Assembly (NCBI GenBank): GCA_964596405.1
Contig: CAZQSS010000023.1
Coordinates: 1-13,155 of the forward strand
Direction of reading: 5' to 3'
DNA length: 13,155 bases
DNA from: CAZQSS01 sp964596405
GTDB taxonomy: Bacteria > Patescibacteriota > Patescibacteriia > Magasanikbacterales > UBA10003
The number at the start of each line of letters is the position of its first letter. Positions within the stretch are counted from its first letter, which is position 1. Both the position numbers and the translations under genes were made by a program. The notes beneath the pieces were generated by a model that did not search any database, had not been told where the DNA came from, and worked only from the letters and a program-made list of their open reading frames with translations. Of this stretch, positions 1-5,033 are shown one piece after another.

Positions 1-62
1 AACGGATAGAATGCAAGATTGCGGATCTTGTGATCGAGGTTCGATTCCTCGCGGGTGCACCA
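1..62 (+). tRNA. tRNA-Arg (anticodon GCG), 3' part; 5' end lies before the window
   Basis: The anticodon stem CAAGA (14-18) pairs with TCTTG (26-30) around the loop TTGCGGA, which places the anticodon GCG at 21-23 and reads arginine CGC/CGU codons. The T arm is CGAGG (35-39), loop TTCGATT, CCTCG (47-51). It is followed by the 3' acceptor strand CGGGTGC (52-58), discriminator A59 and an encoded CCA (60-62). The 5' acceptor strand and most of the D arm are outside the window. G34 instead of the usual bacterial A34 (inosine) is notable. Confidence 0.9.
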
Positions 63-93
63 AAAATTAAAATAAGACATTTTTAAGAAGATG

Positions 94-227
94 CTCCGAC
101 GCAAGGTCGGAGTCCCGACTGGGACGTCGGGACGGATCTTGTGATCGAGGTTCGATTCCTGGTGAGGGCAATTTAGTGTGGGGGTTCGTCCTGTCATCCG
201 ACAGGACGCCCGGTCGAATGACCGGGC
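94..227. repeat. Cluster of four perfect short hairpins between tRNA-tail copies
   Basis: There are four uninterrupted stems: CTCCGAC/GTCGGAG (94-112), TCCCGAC/GTCGGGA (113-132), CGTCCTGTC/GACAGGACG (187-208) and GCCCGGTC/GACCGGGC (208-227), with loops of 4-6 nt. The first pair abut each other, as do the last pair. None has a T-run, so they are unlikely to be simple terminators. They resemble REP-type extragenic palindromes. The gap 63-267 holds no convincing gene. Confidence 0.75.
133..160 (+). repeat. 28-bp duplicate of the tRNA-Arg 3' half
   Basis: Positions 133-160 repeat positions 22-49 of the tRNA exactly: the 3' half of the anticodon arm, the variable region and most of the T arm. After 160 the match stops (GGTGAGGGCA replaces the acceptor strand), so this copy cannot fold as a tRNA. 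It is either the remnant of a duplicated tRNA or a recombination scar. Confidence 0.85.
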
Positions 228-244
228 GATTCCTCGCGGGCGCA
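227..244 (+). repeat. Second partial copy of the tRNA-Arg 3' end
   Basis: Positions 227-244 match tRNA positions 42-59 with one mismatch (CGGGCGCA for CGGGTGCA). Only the end of the T arm and the acceptor strand are kept, and the piece follows directly on the last hairpin of the cluster. Together with 133-160 it forms a ladder of shrinking tRNA-tail copies. Confidence 0.75.
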
Positions 245-267
245 ATTTGAGAGATATCTGATTTATT

Positions 268-969
268 ATGTCCAGAGATTTTTTTCACAATACCGAAGAA
301 GAGTTTGACGAAAGCAAACATTTGTCCAGCCGGGAAATTTGGGAGGGGATAGCCAAAAATCTCATGGCTTTTTTTAATGATATAATGTATAGATTTGAAA
401 TCGGTTGCCACCAAAAGATTGAAGGCGCGGCCGGGACGATAAAACACGGTCAAGAAATGGGGCTACTGGATGATAATGATGTAAAAAAGATAGAAGGAGA
501 AGTAAAGATTTTGGCCGGTAAGCTGGAGGCGATAAAAGAATATGATTCAATCTATTTGGACGAAGAGGGCGCATGGGCCGATAAAGATAAAAATCCCAAA
601 AAGTTTTTGGAGTGCCGCAAGCGATTGACTTGGGAACAGGAAAAAATGGTTGGTATTTTTAAAGAGGAGTTTCTTAGTGAAATTCTCAAAATTTTTAAAG
701 AGTTGGTTGACTCCACTGCCGCCGGCCAGTTATTGAATAAATTTGAGAGCGGTTTTATTAATCGTGACGGCGGTATTTTACCGGTTCGTAAAGGAACGGG
801 CGCGCCAAAAAATAGCTCTAAAGAAATCCATCCGGAATTTCTCCGCACCCTTAACGAAAGCTCTTTGGGCGCCAATGTTTTAAGTGAGGGTTTTTTCAAG
901 CTTTTGAAACAGGAAAGAGAAATAATTGACGAGCGTCTTTACGGCGGTAAAAAAGAGCGGCCTTACTAA
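268..969 (+). CDS. Hypothetical helical, soluble protein (233 aa)
   Basis: I do not recognise this protein. It is charged and looks mostly alpha-helical, with Lys/Glu-rich stretches around residues 60-100 and 115-145, and it has no signal peptide or membrane segment, so it is probably cytoplasmic. A less regular Gly/Pro-containing stretch near residues 165-185 (NRDGGILPVRKGTGAPK) separates an N-terminal helical part from a short helical C-terminus. No catalytic motif is evident. The ATG at 268 is the first in a long open frame, but only a weak purine-rich GAGAG lies upstream. The gene ends just before a bidirectional terminator shared with the convergent gene at 1020-1361. Codon use matches the bulk of the window. 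The coding call is firm; the function is unknown. Confidence 0.75.
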   Translation: MSRDFFHNTEEEFDESKHLSSREIWEGIAKNLMAFFNDIMYRFEIGCHQKIEGAAGTIKHGQEMGLLDDNDVKKIEGEVKILAGKLEAIKEYDSIYLDEEGAWADKDKNPKKFLECRKRLTWEQEKMVGIFKEEFLSEILKIFKELVDSTAAGQLLNKFESGFINRDGGILPVRKGTGAPKNSSKEIHPEFLRTLNESSLGANVLSEGFFKLLKQEREIIDERLYGGKKERPY

Positions 970-981
970 GATTACAAATTA

Positions 982-1011
982 AAAACCCTGTTCTTTGGTG
1001 AACAGGGTTTT
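982..1011. terminator. Bidirectional intrinsic terminator
   Basis: A perfect 12-bp stem, AAAACCCTGTTC (982-993) with GAACAGGGTTTT (1000-1011), encloses a 6-nt loop. The A-run on one side and T-run on the other let it work on both strands. It lies exactly between the convergent genes ending at 969 (+) and 1020 (-). Confidence 0.9.
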
Positions 1012-1019
1012 AAGTTTGG

Positions 1020-1361
1020 TTAAACATCGTCGTAAATGAAAGTGGCGATCATTTCGCGCAGGGCGCGGGAGCTTTTGCGCGCCAGCTTGAGACAAGAGAT
1101 GGGGAAGATGAGATCGGCCAGGTTGGTGGGTTCCAGCCAGCCGTCAACGAGCGCGGTGGCGACAAAGAGCAGGTGAGGTTCGCGTTTGAGACATTTGGCG
1201 CGCTGAGGGCAGTGGAGTTTCTTAACCAGGTGGCGGATTTTGGCCACGCAACGGCTGCAAATCAGCTGGTTGGTCTCGGGAATGGAGTCGGAACGATACA
1301 CCGCCCGCACCTTGTCTCGCTTGGCAAAATCCTTAAGACAAAAAGAGCAATAAGTCGCCAT
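1020..1361 (-). CDS. Small Cys-rich, zinc-ribbon-like hypothetical protein (113 aa)
   Basis: The protein carries two CxxC pairs, C5-S-F-C8 and C35-S-R-C38, separated by 26 residues. That spacing is typical of a structural zinc-binding knuckle. Further Cys at 51 and 57 could form a second site or stabilise the fold. The rest is basic and helical (about residues 39-60 and 92-108). There is no signal peptide or membrane segment, so it is probably a cytoplasmic nucleic-acid- or protein-binding protein, though this is inference from the zinc motif alone. The start is fixed by a strong ribosome binding site, AAGGAGGT (minus strand, 1373-1366), 4 nt before the ATG at 1361. It is transcribed away from the GC-rich gene at 1567. 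The exact family is not recognised. Confidence 0.8.
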   Translation of the reverse strand: MATYCSFCLKDFAKRDKVRAVYRSDSIPETNQLICSRCVAKIRHLVKKLHCPQRAKCLKREPHLLFVATALVDGWLEPTNLADLIFPISCLKLARKSSRALREMIATFIYDDV

Positions 1362-1409
1362 TTTGACCTCCTTGAATGATTTTATCTTGGCTAGTTTTAG
1401 CGTAAATTC

Positions 1410-1438
1410 ATTATATCATAACTTGTGCCTCTTGACAA
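1410..1438 (-). promoter_or_regulatory. Minus-strand promoter of the Cys-rich gene
   Basis: On the minus strand, TTGTCA (1438-1433) is followed after 17 bp by a perfect TATAAT (1415-1410). Transcription would start near 1403 and reach the ATG at 1361. Its -35 box shares bases with the -35 box of the opposing promoter at 1432-1460. Confidence 0.7.
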
Positions 1439-1460
1439 ATATTCTGTTTTGTGGTATAGT
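1432..1460 (+). promoter_or_regulatory. Sigma70-type promoter of the GC-rich gene, with flanking inverted repeat
   Basis: A perfect TTGACA (1432-1437), a 17-bp spacer and TATAGT (1455-1460) form a near-consensus promoter. TTGACAAA (1432-1439) recurs as its exact reverse complement TTTGTCAA at 1463-1470, so an 8-bp inverted repeat brackets the promoter and could be an operator. The predicted start is near 1467, giving a leader of about 100 nt. Confidence 0.85.
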
Positions 1461-1526
1461 AGTTTGTCAAGCTGAAAGTAGGCATAGTGCTTACCGGAAG
1501 CTGGCAAAGTTCGTTTCCATAACCAA

Positions 1527-1547
1527 CCCCGCCCATACGGGACGGGG
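1527..1547 (+). promoter_or_regulatory. GC-rich leader hairpin just upstream of the ribosome binding site
   Basis: CCCCGCCC (1527-1534) pairs with GGG-A-CGGGG (1539-1547) around the loop ATAC, with one bulged A. It ends 5 nt before the Shine-Dalgarno AAGGAGGT (1553-1560). It could stabilise the mRNA or tune initiation. It directly follows the motif CCATAACCAA (1517-1526) that recurs in the BRO gene leaders. Confidence 0.6.
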
Positions 1548-1566
1548 CAAGCAAGGAGGTCCTGCA

Positions 1567-2262
1567 ATGAACACGAACCCGAACAAGAGCAAGAACGTCA
1601 CAGTGTGCGAACTGATCGTCGGCTTCTACCTGAACGCGCCGTTCACCCTCAAGGTGGACGACCGCGGACAGCTGGCCGGGCTCGACAAGGGCTACCTGAT
1701 GGTCATCTTCAAGGCCCCGGCGAGCAAGCTCGACCGGAACAGCCCATGGGTGATCATGGTCAACGACACGCGCGGTCACGTGGTGGGAGCGGCCAGGGAC
1801 ATCAAGAACCCCAAGAACCCCACCCAGGCGGAGATGGACAAGCTCGCGGCGGCCATGCGCAAGCCGGCCCAGGTCCAGGTCAAGCAGACCCCCAGGGGCA
1901 ACGAGTTCGTCAACGTCTCGTACCCCAAGGGCCGGAATCTGTCGCAGGGCTACCTCGCGGTCAACTACTACAAGCCCAACGCGCCGGTCTCCACGCCGAC
2001 CAAGGACGGCCAGAAGGTCCTCTGGGGCATGGAGTCCACGGGCACCAACGGCACGGTGCAGGTGATGCTCATCCAGACGAAGTTCGACGTCGTCGTGGAC
2101 GCCACCAGGCCCGAGTCGAAACCCGAGGCCAAGCCCGAGACGCCGGTCCCCGCGACCGACTCGAACGAGGTCCCCGTGATCTCCGTGACCCCGCCGGCCA
2201 CGCCCGAGCCGACCGACTCGAACGAGGTCCCCTCGGACGAGCACAACGACCAGACCACCTAA
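1567..2262 (+). CDS. GC-rich orphan gene, hypothetical protein (231 aa) with Pro/Glu/Thr-rich tail
   Basis: The start is set by AAGGAGGT (1553-1560) six nt before the ATG at 1567; the open frame upstream is chance. The protein is not recognised. It has no signal peptide or membrane segment. Residues 1-175 look like a beta-rich globular part with two loosely similar blocks, each opening with KGYLMV or QGYLAV (near residues 43 and 126). Residues from about 180 form a low-complexity tail rich in Pro, Glu, Thr and Ser, in which TDSNEVP occurs twice. Base composition is much more GC-rich than the neighbours: almost every Lys is AAG, Asn is AAC, Asp is GAC, and Leu is CTG/CTC. Own promoter, leader hairpin and terminator make it an isolated transcription unit. 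It could be recently acquired or under strong selection for high expression; the sequence alone does not decide. Confidence 0.85.
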   Translation: MNTNPNKSKNVTVCELIVGFYLNAPFTLKVDDRGQLAGLDKGYLMVIFKAPASKLDRNSPWVIMVNDTRGHVVGAARDIKNPKNPTQAEMDKLAAAMRKPAQVQVKQTPRGNEFVNVSYPKGRNLSQGYLAVNYYKPNAPVSTPTKDGQKVLWGMESTGTNGTVQVMLIQTKFDVVVDATRPESKPEAKPETPVPATDSNEVPVISVTPPATPEPTDSNEVPSDEHNDQTT

Positions 2263-2280
2263 CGGACTCTGGTAACGCGA

Positions 2281-2312
2281 GACCCTTTGTGAACGCAAAG
2301 GGTCTTTTTTTT
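2281..2312 (+). terminator. Intrinsic terminator of the GC-rich gene
   Basis: A perfect 9-bp stem, GACCCTTTG (2281-2289) with CAAAGGGTC (2296-2304), has a 6-nt loop and is followed by eight T (2305-2312). It begins 18 nt after the stop codon. Confidence 0.95.
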
Positions 2313-2366
2313 ATTAACGTCCAAAAATAATAAGCCGCAGGCGAAATTATTTTTGTGACAGTTAAT

Positions 2367-2503
2367 AACCCCGTCGCAAGTTTTAAAATAGATACTTTAA
2401 ATTAAATTTGGAGAGCCCTGCCTGCCGGCAGGCAGGCGTTAGGCGATATCGCGGATAAAACAGTCTTTAATCTCAAAATTATAACGAACTTGCGACTGGG
2501 GTT
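2367..2503. repeat. 137-bp element bounded by inverted repeats (MITE-like?)
   Basis: AACCCCGTCGCAAGTT (2367-2382) recurs in reverse complement at 2487-2503 with a single inserted base. The arms enclose about 104 bp that hold no gene, and a perfect 20-bp palindrome sits in the middle. No transposase or clear target-site duplication is seen, so a non-autonomous element is only one reading. A folded RNA or binding-site pair is another. The gap 2313-2606 otherwise holds only the promoter of the next gene. Confidence 0.55.
2417..2436. repeat. Perfect 20-bp palindrome CCTGCCTGCC/GGCAGGCAGG
   Basis: CCTGCCTGCC (2417-2426) is directly followed by its exact reverse complement (2427-2436) with no loop. 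From memory, this word is frequent in intergenic regions of Parcubacteria-type genomes; that cannot be checked here. Confidence 0.8.
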
Positions 2504-2534
2504 TGCGATTGGCGGCCGGGCTTGACAAGTTTTT

Positions 2535-2563
2535 GTTACAATTACAGCAATTTATGATATAAT
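2535..2563 (+). promoter_or_regulatory. Promoter of the first BRO-like gene
   Basis: A perfect TATAAT (2558-2563) lies 17 bp after GTTACA (2535-2540), a 4/6 match to the -35 consensus. A perfect TTGACA at 2522-2527 is too far from this -10 box (30 bp) to pair with it. The start codon at 2607 follows about 37 nt after the predicted start. Confidence 0.55.
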
Positions 2564-2606
2564 TCCAAAAAGGGGTATTGTGTGTTTTTATTAAGCGGCG
2601 GGGTTT

Positions 2607-3446
2607 ATGAAAAAAAATAACAAACAAATTACAATTTTTGAAGGCAAAAAAATACGGCGGCATTACGACGAGAAAACCGAAACATGGTATTTTTCGGTGG
2701 TTGATATTATCTTTGCGCTGACTGAAAGCGCCAACCCAACGGATTATTTGAAAAAATTAAGGAAAAGGGATGCTGAACTTGGAAATTACATAGGGACAAA
2801 TTGTCCCCAGGTAGAAATGACTACAGAAACCGGAAAAAACAGAAAAACCTTAGCCGGCAACCCGGAGCATTTATTTAGGATTATTCAATCTGTTCCGAGT
2901 CCGAAAGCCGAGCCAATAAAGATTTGGTTGGCCAAAGTCGGTTATGAAAGAATTCAAGAGGTATCCAACCCAGAGAAGGCCTTGAACAGATCAAGGGTGT
3001 ACTGGCAAAGAATGGGGCGAAGCGAAAAATGGATTCAGCAGAGGATGATGGGACAGGAAATCAGAAATAAATTAACGGATTATTGGAAAAATAACGAGGT
3101 TACAGAACAAGATGAATACGCTATTTTGACGGACATTATTCATAAAGAGTGGAGCGATTTGTCCGTAAAACAACATAAGCGGTTAAAAAATCTGAAGTCA
3201 GAAAATTTGCGCGACCACATGTCGGATGCCGAAATAGTTTTTACGGCCTTAGCCGAGCTTTCCACTCGCCAAATTGCGGAAACGGAACAAACCCGAGGAC
3301 TTGAAGAAAATAAAATCCCGGCGCGTAAAGGCGGACGAATTGCCAAAAACGCACGGTTGGAGTTAGAACAAAAAACCGGCCAGCAAGTGGTCAGTGGGAA
3401 AAATTTTAAATTACCCGGCAGCAAAAAAGTTAAAAGATTAATATAA
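2607..3446 (+). CDS. BRO-N / DinD-like antirepressor-type protein, copy 1 (279 aa)
   Basis: The N-terminus carries a Bro-N type domain (about residues 1-110) with WYFSVVDIIFALT and the hallmark SPKAEPIKIWLAKVGYERI at its end. The C-terminal half matches the region seen in DinD-like and phage-antirepressor-like proteins: GRSEKWIQQRMMGQEIRNKL, EYAILTDIIHKEW, then NLRDHMSDAEIVFTALAELS, ending KKVKRLI. Bro-N domains bind DNA, and family members occur in phages, viruses and bacteria. DinD inhibits RecA in E. coli, but members of this shorter group have no assigned role that I can confirm. The start at 2607 has only a weak GGGG upstream. A related intact gene follows at 4005, with a ruined copy between, so the locus arose by tandem duplication. 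Family assignment is confident; function is open. Confidence 0.88.
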   Translation: MKKNNKQITIFEGKKIRRHYDEKTETWYFSVVDIIFALTESANPTDYLKKLRKRDAELGNYIGTNCPQVEMTTETGKNRKTLAGNPEHLFRIIQSVPSPKAEPIKIWLAKVGYERIQEVSNPEKALNRSRVYWQRMGRSEKWIQQRMMGQEIRNKLTDYWKNNEVTEQDEYAILTDIIHKEWSDLSVKQHKRLKNLKSENLRDHMSDAEIVFTALAELSTRQIAETEQTRGLEENKIPARKGGRIAKNARLELEQKTGQQVVSGKNFKLPGSKKVKRLI

Positions 3447-3461
3447 AATGCCATACTATAT

Positions 3462-3500
3462 CCATAGCCAAACGCGCAATACGAGAGAGAGGGAGAGAGA
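3462..3500 (+). repeat. Leader-like block after BRO copy 1: CCATAGCCAA plus interrupted GA tract
   Basis: CCATAGCCAA (3462-3471) is followed by ACGCGC and a GA-rich stretch (3483-3500) interrupted by GGG. The same order of motifs follows copies 2 and 3. The -10-like and TTTTTATCC parts found in the other two blocks are shortened or missing here. It lies before the start at 3518 of the broken copy. Confidence 0.7.
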
Positions 3501-3731
3501 AAGAGTGAAACATTCAAATGAAATTTTTGGCCAACGATGGCAAAACATACAAAGCAGAACAGTGGTATTTTAGCGTTGTGGACGCGGTAAGAATTTTAAC
3601 AGGAAGTTCAATACCTAAAAGATACTGGTCCGATTTGAAAAAGAAGCTTAGAAAGGAAGGAAGTCAGGTGTACGATAAAGAGGACGAATACTCCCATCAC
3701 CTATTTAAATGGCGTCCGCACATATCTTGTA

Positions 3732-3787
3732 AAAGAAAAAGCCCCCAGCGCGGACGAAACCGCACAGGGGTCTTCTTCGTGAGTATT
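3732..3787 (-). ncRNA. Candidate small RNA of about 55 nt, mostly a terminator hairpin
   Basis: On the minus strand a promoter at 3821-3794 points to a start near 3787. The transcript would run through a strong stem, CCCC (3770-3767) plus GTGCGG (3765-3760) pairing with CCGCGC and GGGG across one mismatch, with loop TTTCGT. It would end in TTTTTCTTTT (3740-3731). Promoter, short body and terminator together look like a complete small RNA unit. It does not match an RNA family I know. It may instead be a remnant of an inserted element's end. Confidence 0.5.
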
Positions 3788-3793
3788 AACTAT

Positions 3794-3821
3794 ACTATAG
3801 CAGATCTATAAATTTTGTCAA
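3794..3821 (-). promoter_or_regulatory. Minus-strand promoter inside the broken BRO copy
   Basis: On the minus strand, TTGACA (3821-3816) is followed after 16 bp by TATAGT (3799-3794). Both boxes are at or near consensus. No minus-strand gene follows; the only downstream feature is the terminator hairpin at 3770-3731. Confidence 0.65.
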
Positions 3822-3905
3822 ATTGGGTTATCAACAGGGGATATTAAAAAGCAAACAGGCTAGAAAGTTATTAGCGGCGAAAACTTTTTACCGGCTGGAG
3901 AAAAA

Positions 3906-3934
3906 TTCAAAAGATTAACATAATGTGCTATACT
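3906..3934 (+). promoter_or_regulatory. Promoter of BRO copy 3, embedded in the tail of copy 2
   Basis: TTCAAA (3906-3911), a 17-bp spacer ending in TGC, and TATACT (3929-3934) form an extended -10 promoter. The -35 box lies within the last codons of the broken copy and the -10 just after its stop, so duplicating a gene also duplicates a promoter for the next one. The same words occur after copy 3 with TATACA. Confidence 0.55.
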
Positions 3935-3950
3935 TATAATATGTTTTTAT

Positions 3951-3986
3951 CCATAACCAAACACCCCGCTCGCACGAGAGAGAGAG
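3951..3986 (+). repeat. Leader-like block before BRO copy 3: CCATAACCAA plus (GA)5
   Basis: CCATAACCAA (3951-3960) is followed by ACACCCCGC and an uninterrupted GA tract (3976-3986). It lies between the promoter at 3906-3934 and the GTG start at 4005, so it would be in the 5' leader. The stretch from the gene tail through this motif is nearly identical to the one after copy 3. Confidence 0.75.
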
Positions 3987-4004
3987 TAAAACGCCTTTCA
4001 CATT

Positions 4005-4850
4005 GTGAATAAAAAGAATCAGCAAAAGTCAATAGTTATTTTTGAACACGAACCAGTGCGTCGTATTTGGGTTGAAAAAGAGGAGCAGTGGTATTTTAGC
4101 ATTATTGATGTAATCGGAGTTTTAACAGGCAGTATAGACCCGCCAGCATACTGGAGAAAATTAAAACAGCGTCTTGGAGAAGAAGGGAATCAAACCGTGA
4201 CAAATTGTCACGCTTTCAAAATGTTGGCGCCTGACAATAAGATGCGCCAAACTGACTGTTTTTCGACAGAAAATTTATTACGTCTTGTCCAGTCAATCCC
4301 GTCTCCTAAGGCAGAACCCTTTAAACTTTGGTTGGCGAGAGTTGGCTATGAAAGATTAAAAGAAACTGCAGATCCTGGAATCGCGGTTAATCGGGCCAGA
4401 GATAACTGGAAAAAATTGGGTCGCAGTGAAAAATGGATTACACAGAGAATGCGAGGACAGGAAATTCGCAATAAACTGACGGATTATTGGAGCGAGAATG
4501 AGGTTACTCAAGAAAAAGAATATGCTTTGCTGACAGATATTATCCACAAAGAATGGACAGATTTAACAACCCGTCAACATAAAAATTTAAAAAAATTAAA
4601 ACAGGAAAATTTAAGAGACCACATGTCTGAAGCAGAGCTACTCTTTACCGCCTTGGCTGAACTTTCAACTGCCAACATAGCTAAAAAAGAACAAGCCAAG
4701 GGTTATCAAGAAAATGTTCCGCCAGCCAAAAAAGGCGGCGCCGTTGCCAAAAGAGCCAGAAAAGATTATGAGTTGCAAACAGGCCAGAAAGTTATTAGCG
4801 GGGAAAATTTTAAATTGCCCGACGGCAAAAAATTCAAAAGATTAACATAA
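4005..4850 (+). CDS. BRO-N / DinD-like antirepressor-type protein, copy 3 (281 aa)
   Basis: This is a full-length relative of the gene at 2607, by eye more than half identical along its length. It has QWYFSIIDVIGVLTGS at the N-terminus, SPKAEPFKLWLARVGYERL, GRSEKWITQRMRGQEIRNKL, EYALLTDIIHKEW and NLRDHMSEAELLFTALAELS, ending KKFKRLT. The most divergent part is between residues 55 and 95, in the second half of the Bro-N domain, which may set binding specificity. The start is a GTG at 4005 giving MNKKNQQKS; the first in-frame ATG is some 70 residues later and would cut into the domain. No good Shine-Dalgarno lies directly upstream; only the GA tract at 3976-3986 is purine-rich. It is probably transcribed from 3906-3934. 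Its role, like that of copy 1, is probably DNA binding and regulatory. Confidence 0.88.
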   Translation: MNKKNQQKSIVIFEHEPVRRIWVEKEEQWYFSIIDVIGVLTGSIDPPAYWRKLKQRLGEEGNQTVTNCHAFKMLAPDNKMRQTDCFSTENLLRLVQSIPSPKAEPFKLWLARVGYERLKETADPGIAVNRARDNWKKLGRSEKWITQRMRGQEIRNKLTDYWSENEVTQEKEYALLTDIIHKEWTDLTTRQHKNLKKLKQENLRDHMSEAELLFTALAELSTANIAKKEQAKGYQENVPPAKKGGAVAKRARKDYELQTGQKVISGENFKLPDGKKFKRLT

Positions 4851-4877
4851 TGTGCTATACATATAATATGTTTTTAT

Positions 4878-4909
4878 CCATAACCAAACGCGCAGAGAGA
4901 GAGAGAGAG
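4878..4909 (+). repeat. Leader-like block after BRO copy 3: CCATAACCAA plus (AG)8
   Basis: CCATAACCAA (4878-4887), CGCGC and a pure (AG)8 tract (4894-4909) follow the stop of copy 3. No BRO gene follows; a terminator comes 47 nt later. The block therefore looks like the orphaned leader of a lost further copy, or the scar of unequal crossing-over. Confidence 0.75.
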
Positions 4910-4955
4910 TAACACTCGCGGAGTTTTTGATTTTCTAAAGGATTTTTTAATAACG

Positions 4956-4988
4956 AAGCACCCCGACGTTACTTCGGGGGGCTTTTTT
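4956..4988 (+). terminator. Intrinsic terminator closing the BRO array
   Basis: AAGC-A-CCCCGA (4956-4966) pairs with TCGGGG-G-GCTT (4974-4984) across one A/G mismatch, with a 7-nt loop, and is followed by a T-run (4983-4988). Confidence 0.85.
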
Positions 4989-5033
4989 GTTTAAAAAGCA
5001 GTAGTCTACTTAAAATAAGTTTAAAAACGAAAC

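Larger units (their letters stand above)
3518..3923 (+). pseudogene. Broken and rearranged BRO-like gene, copy 2
   Basis: From 3518 an open frame reads MKFLANDGKTYKA, which resembles the middle of a BRO domain (copy 3: KMLAPDNKMRQTD). It then reads QWYFSVVDAVRILTGSSIP and YWSDLKKKLRKEGSQVYDK, which belongs to the N-terminus. The order is therefore scrambled, as if two copies had recombined. After about 3690 the homology stops and the frame ends at 3811. The C-terminal tail of the family reappears at 3849-3923 (KQTG, VISGENF, EKFKRLT), but with an in-frame TAG at 3861 where copy 3 has CAG. The central helical region is absent. The lost interior holds a minus-strand promoter and terminator. A short product from 3518-3811 is possible but is unlikely to act as a full family member. 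Confidence 0.8.

Noticed and set aside
63..267. CRISPR array reading of the hairpin and tRNA-tail repeats
   Set aside because: Repeats differ in sequence and spacing, match a tRNA, and show no regular spacers or cas genes.
1411..2298. Long minus-strand open frame (295 aa) opposite the GC-rich gene
   Set aside because: Arg/Gly/Val-rich shadow frame caused by high GC; the plus frame has the promoter, ribosome binding site and terminator.
1605..2330. Plus-strand 241-aa open frame overlapping the GC-rich gene
   Set aside because: Shadow frame rich in Arg, Gly and Gln with no ribosome binding site; it runs through the terminator.
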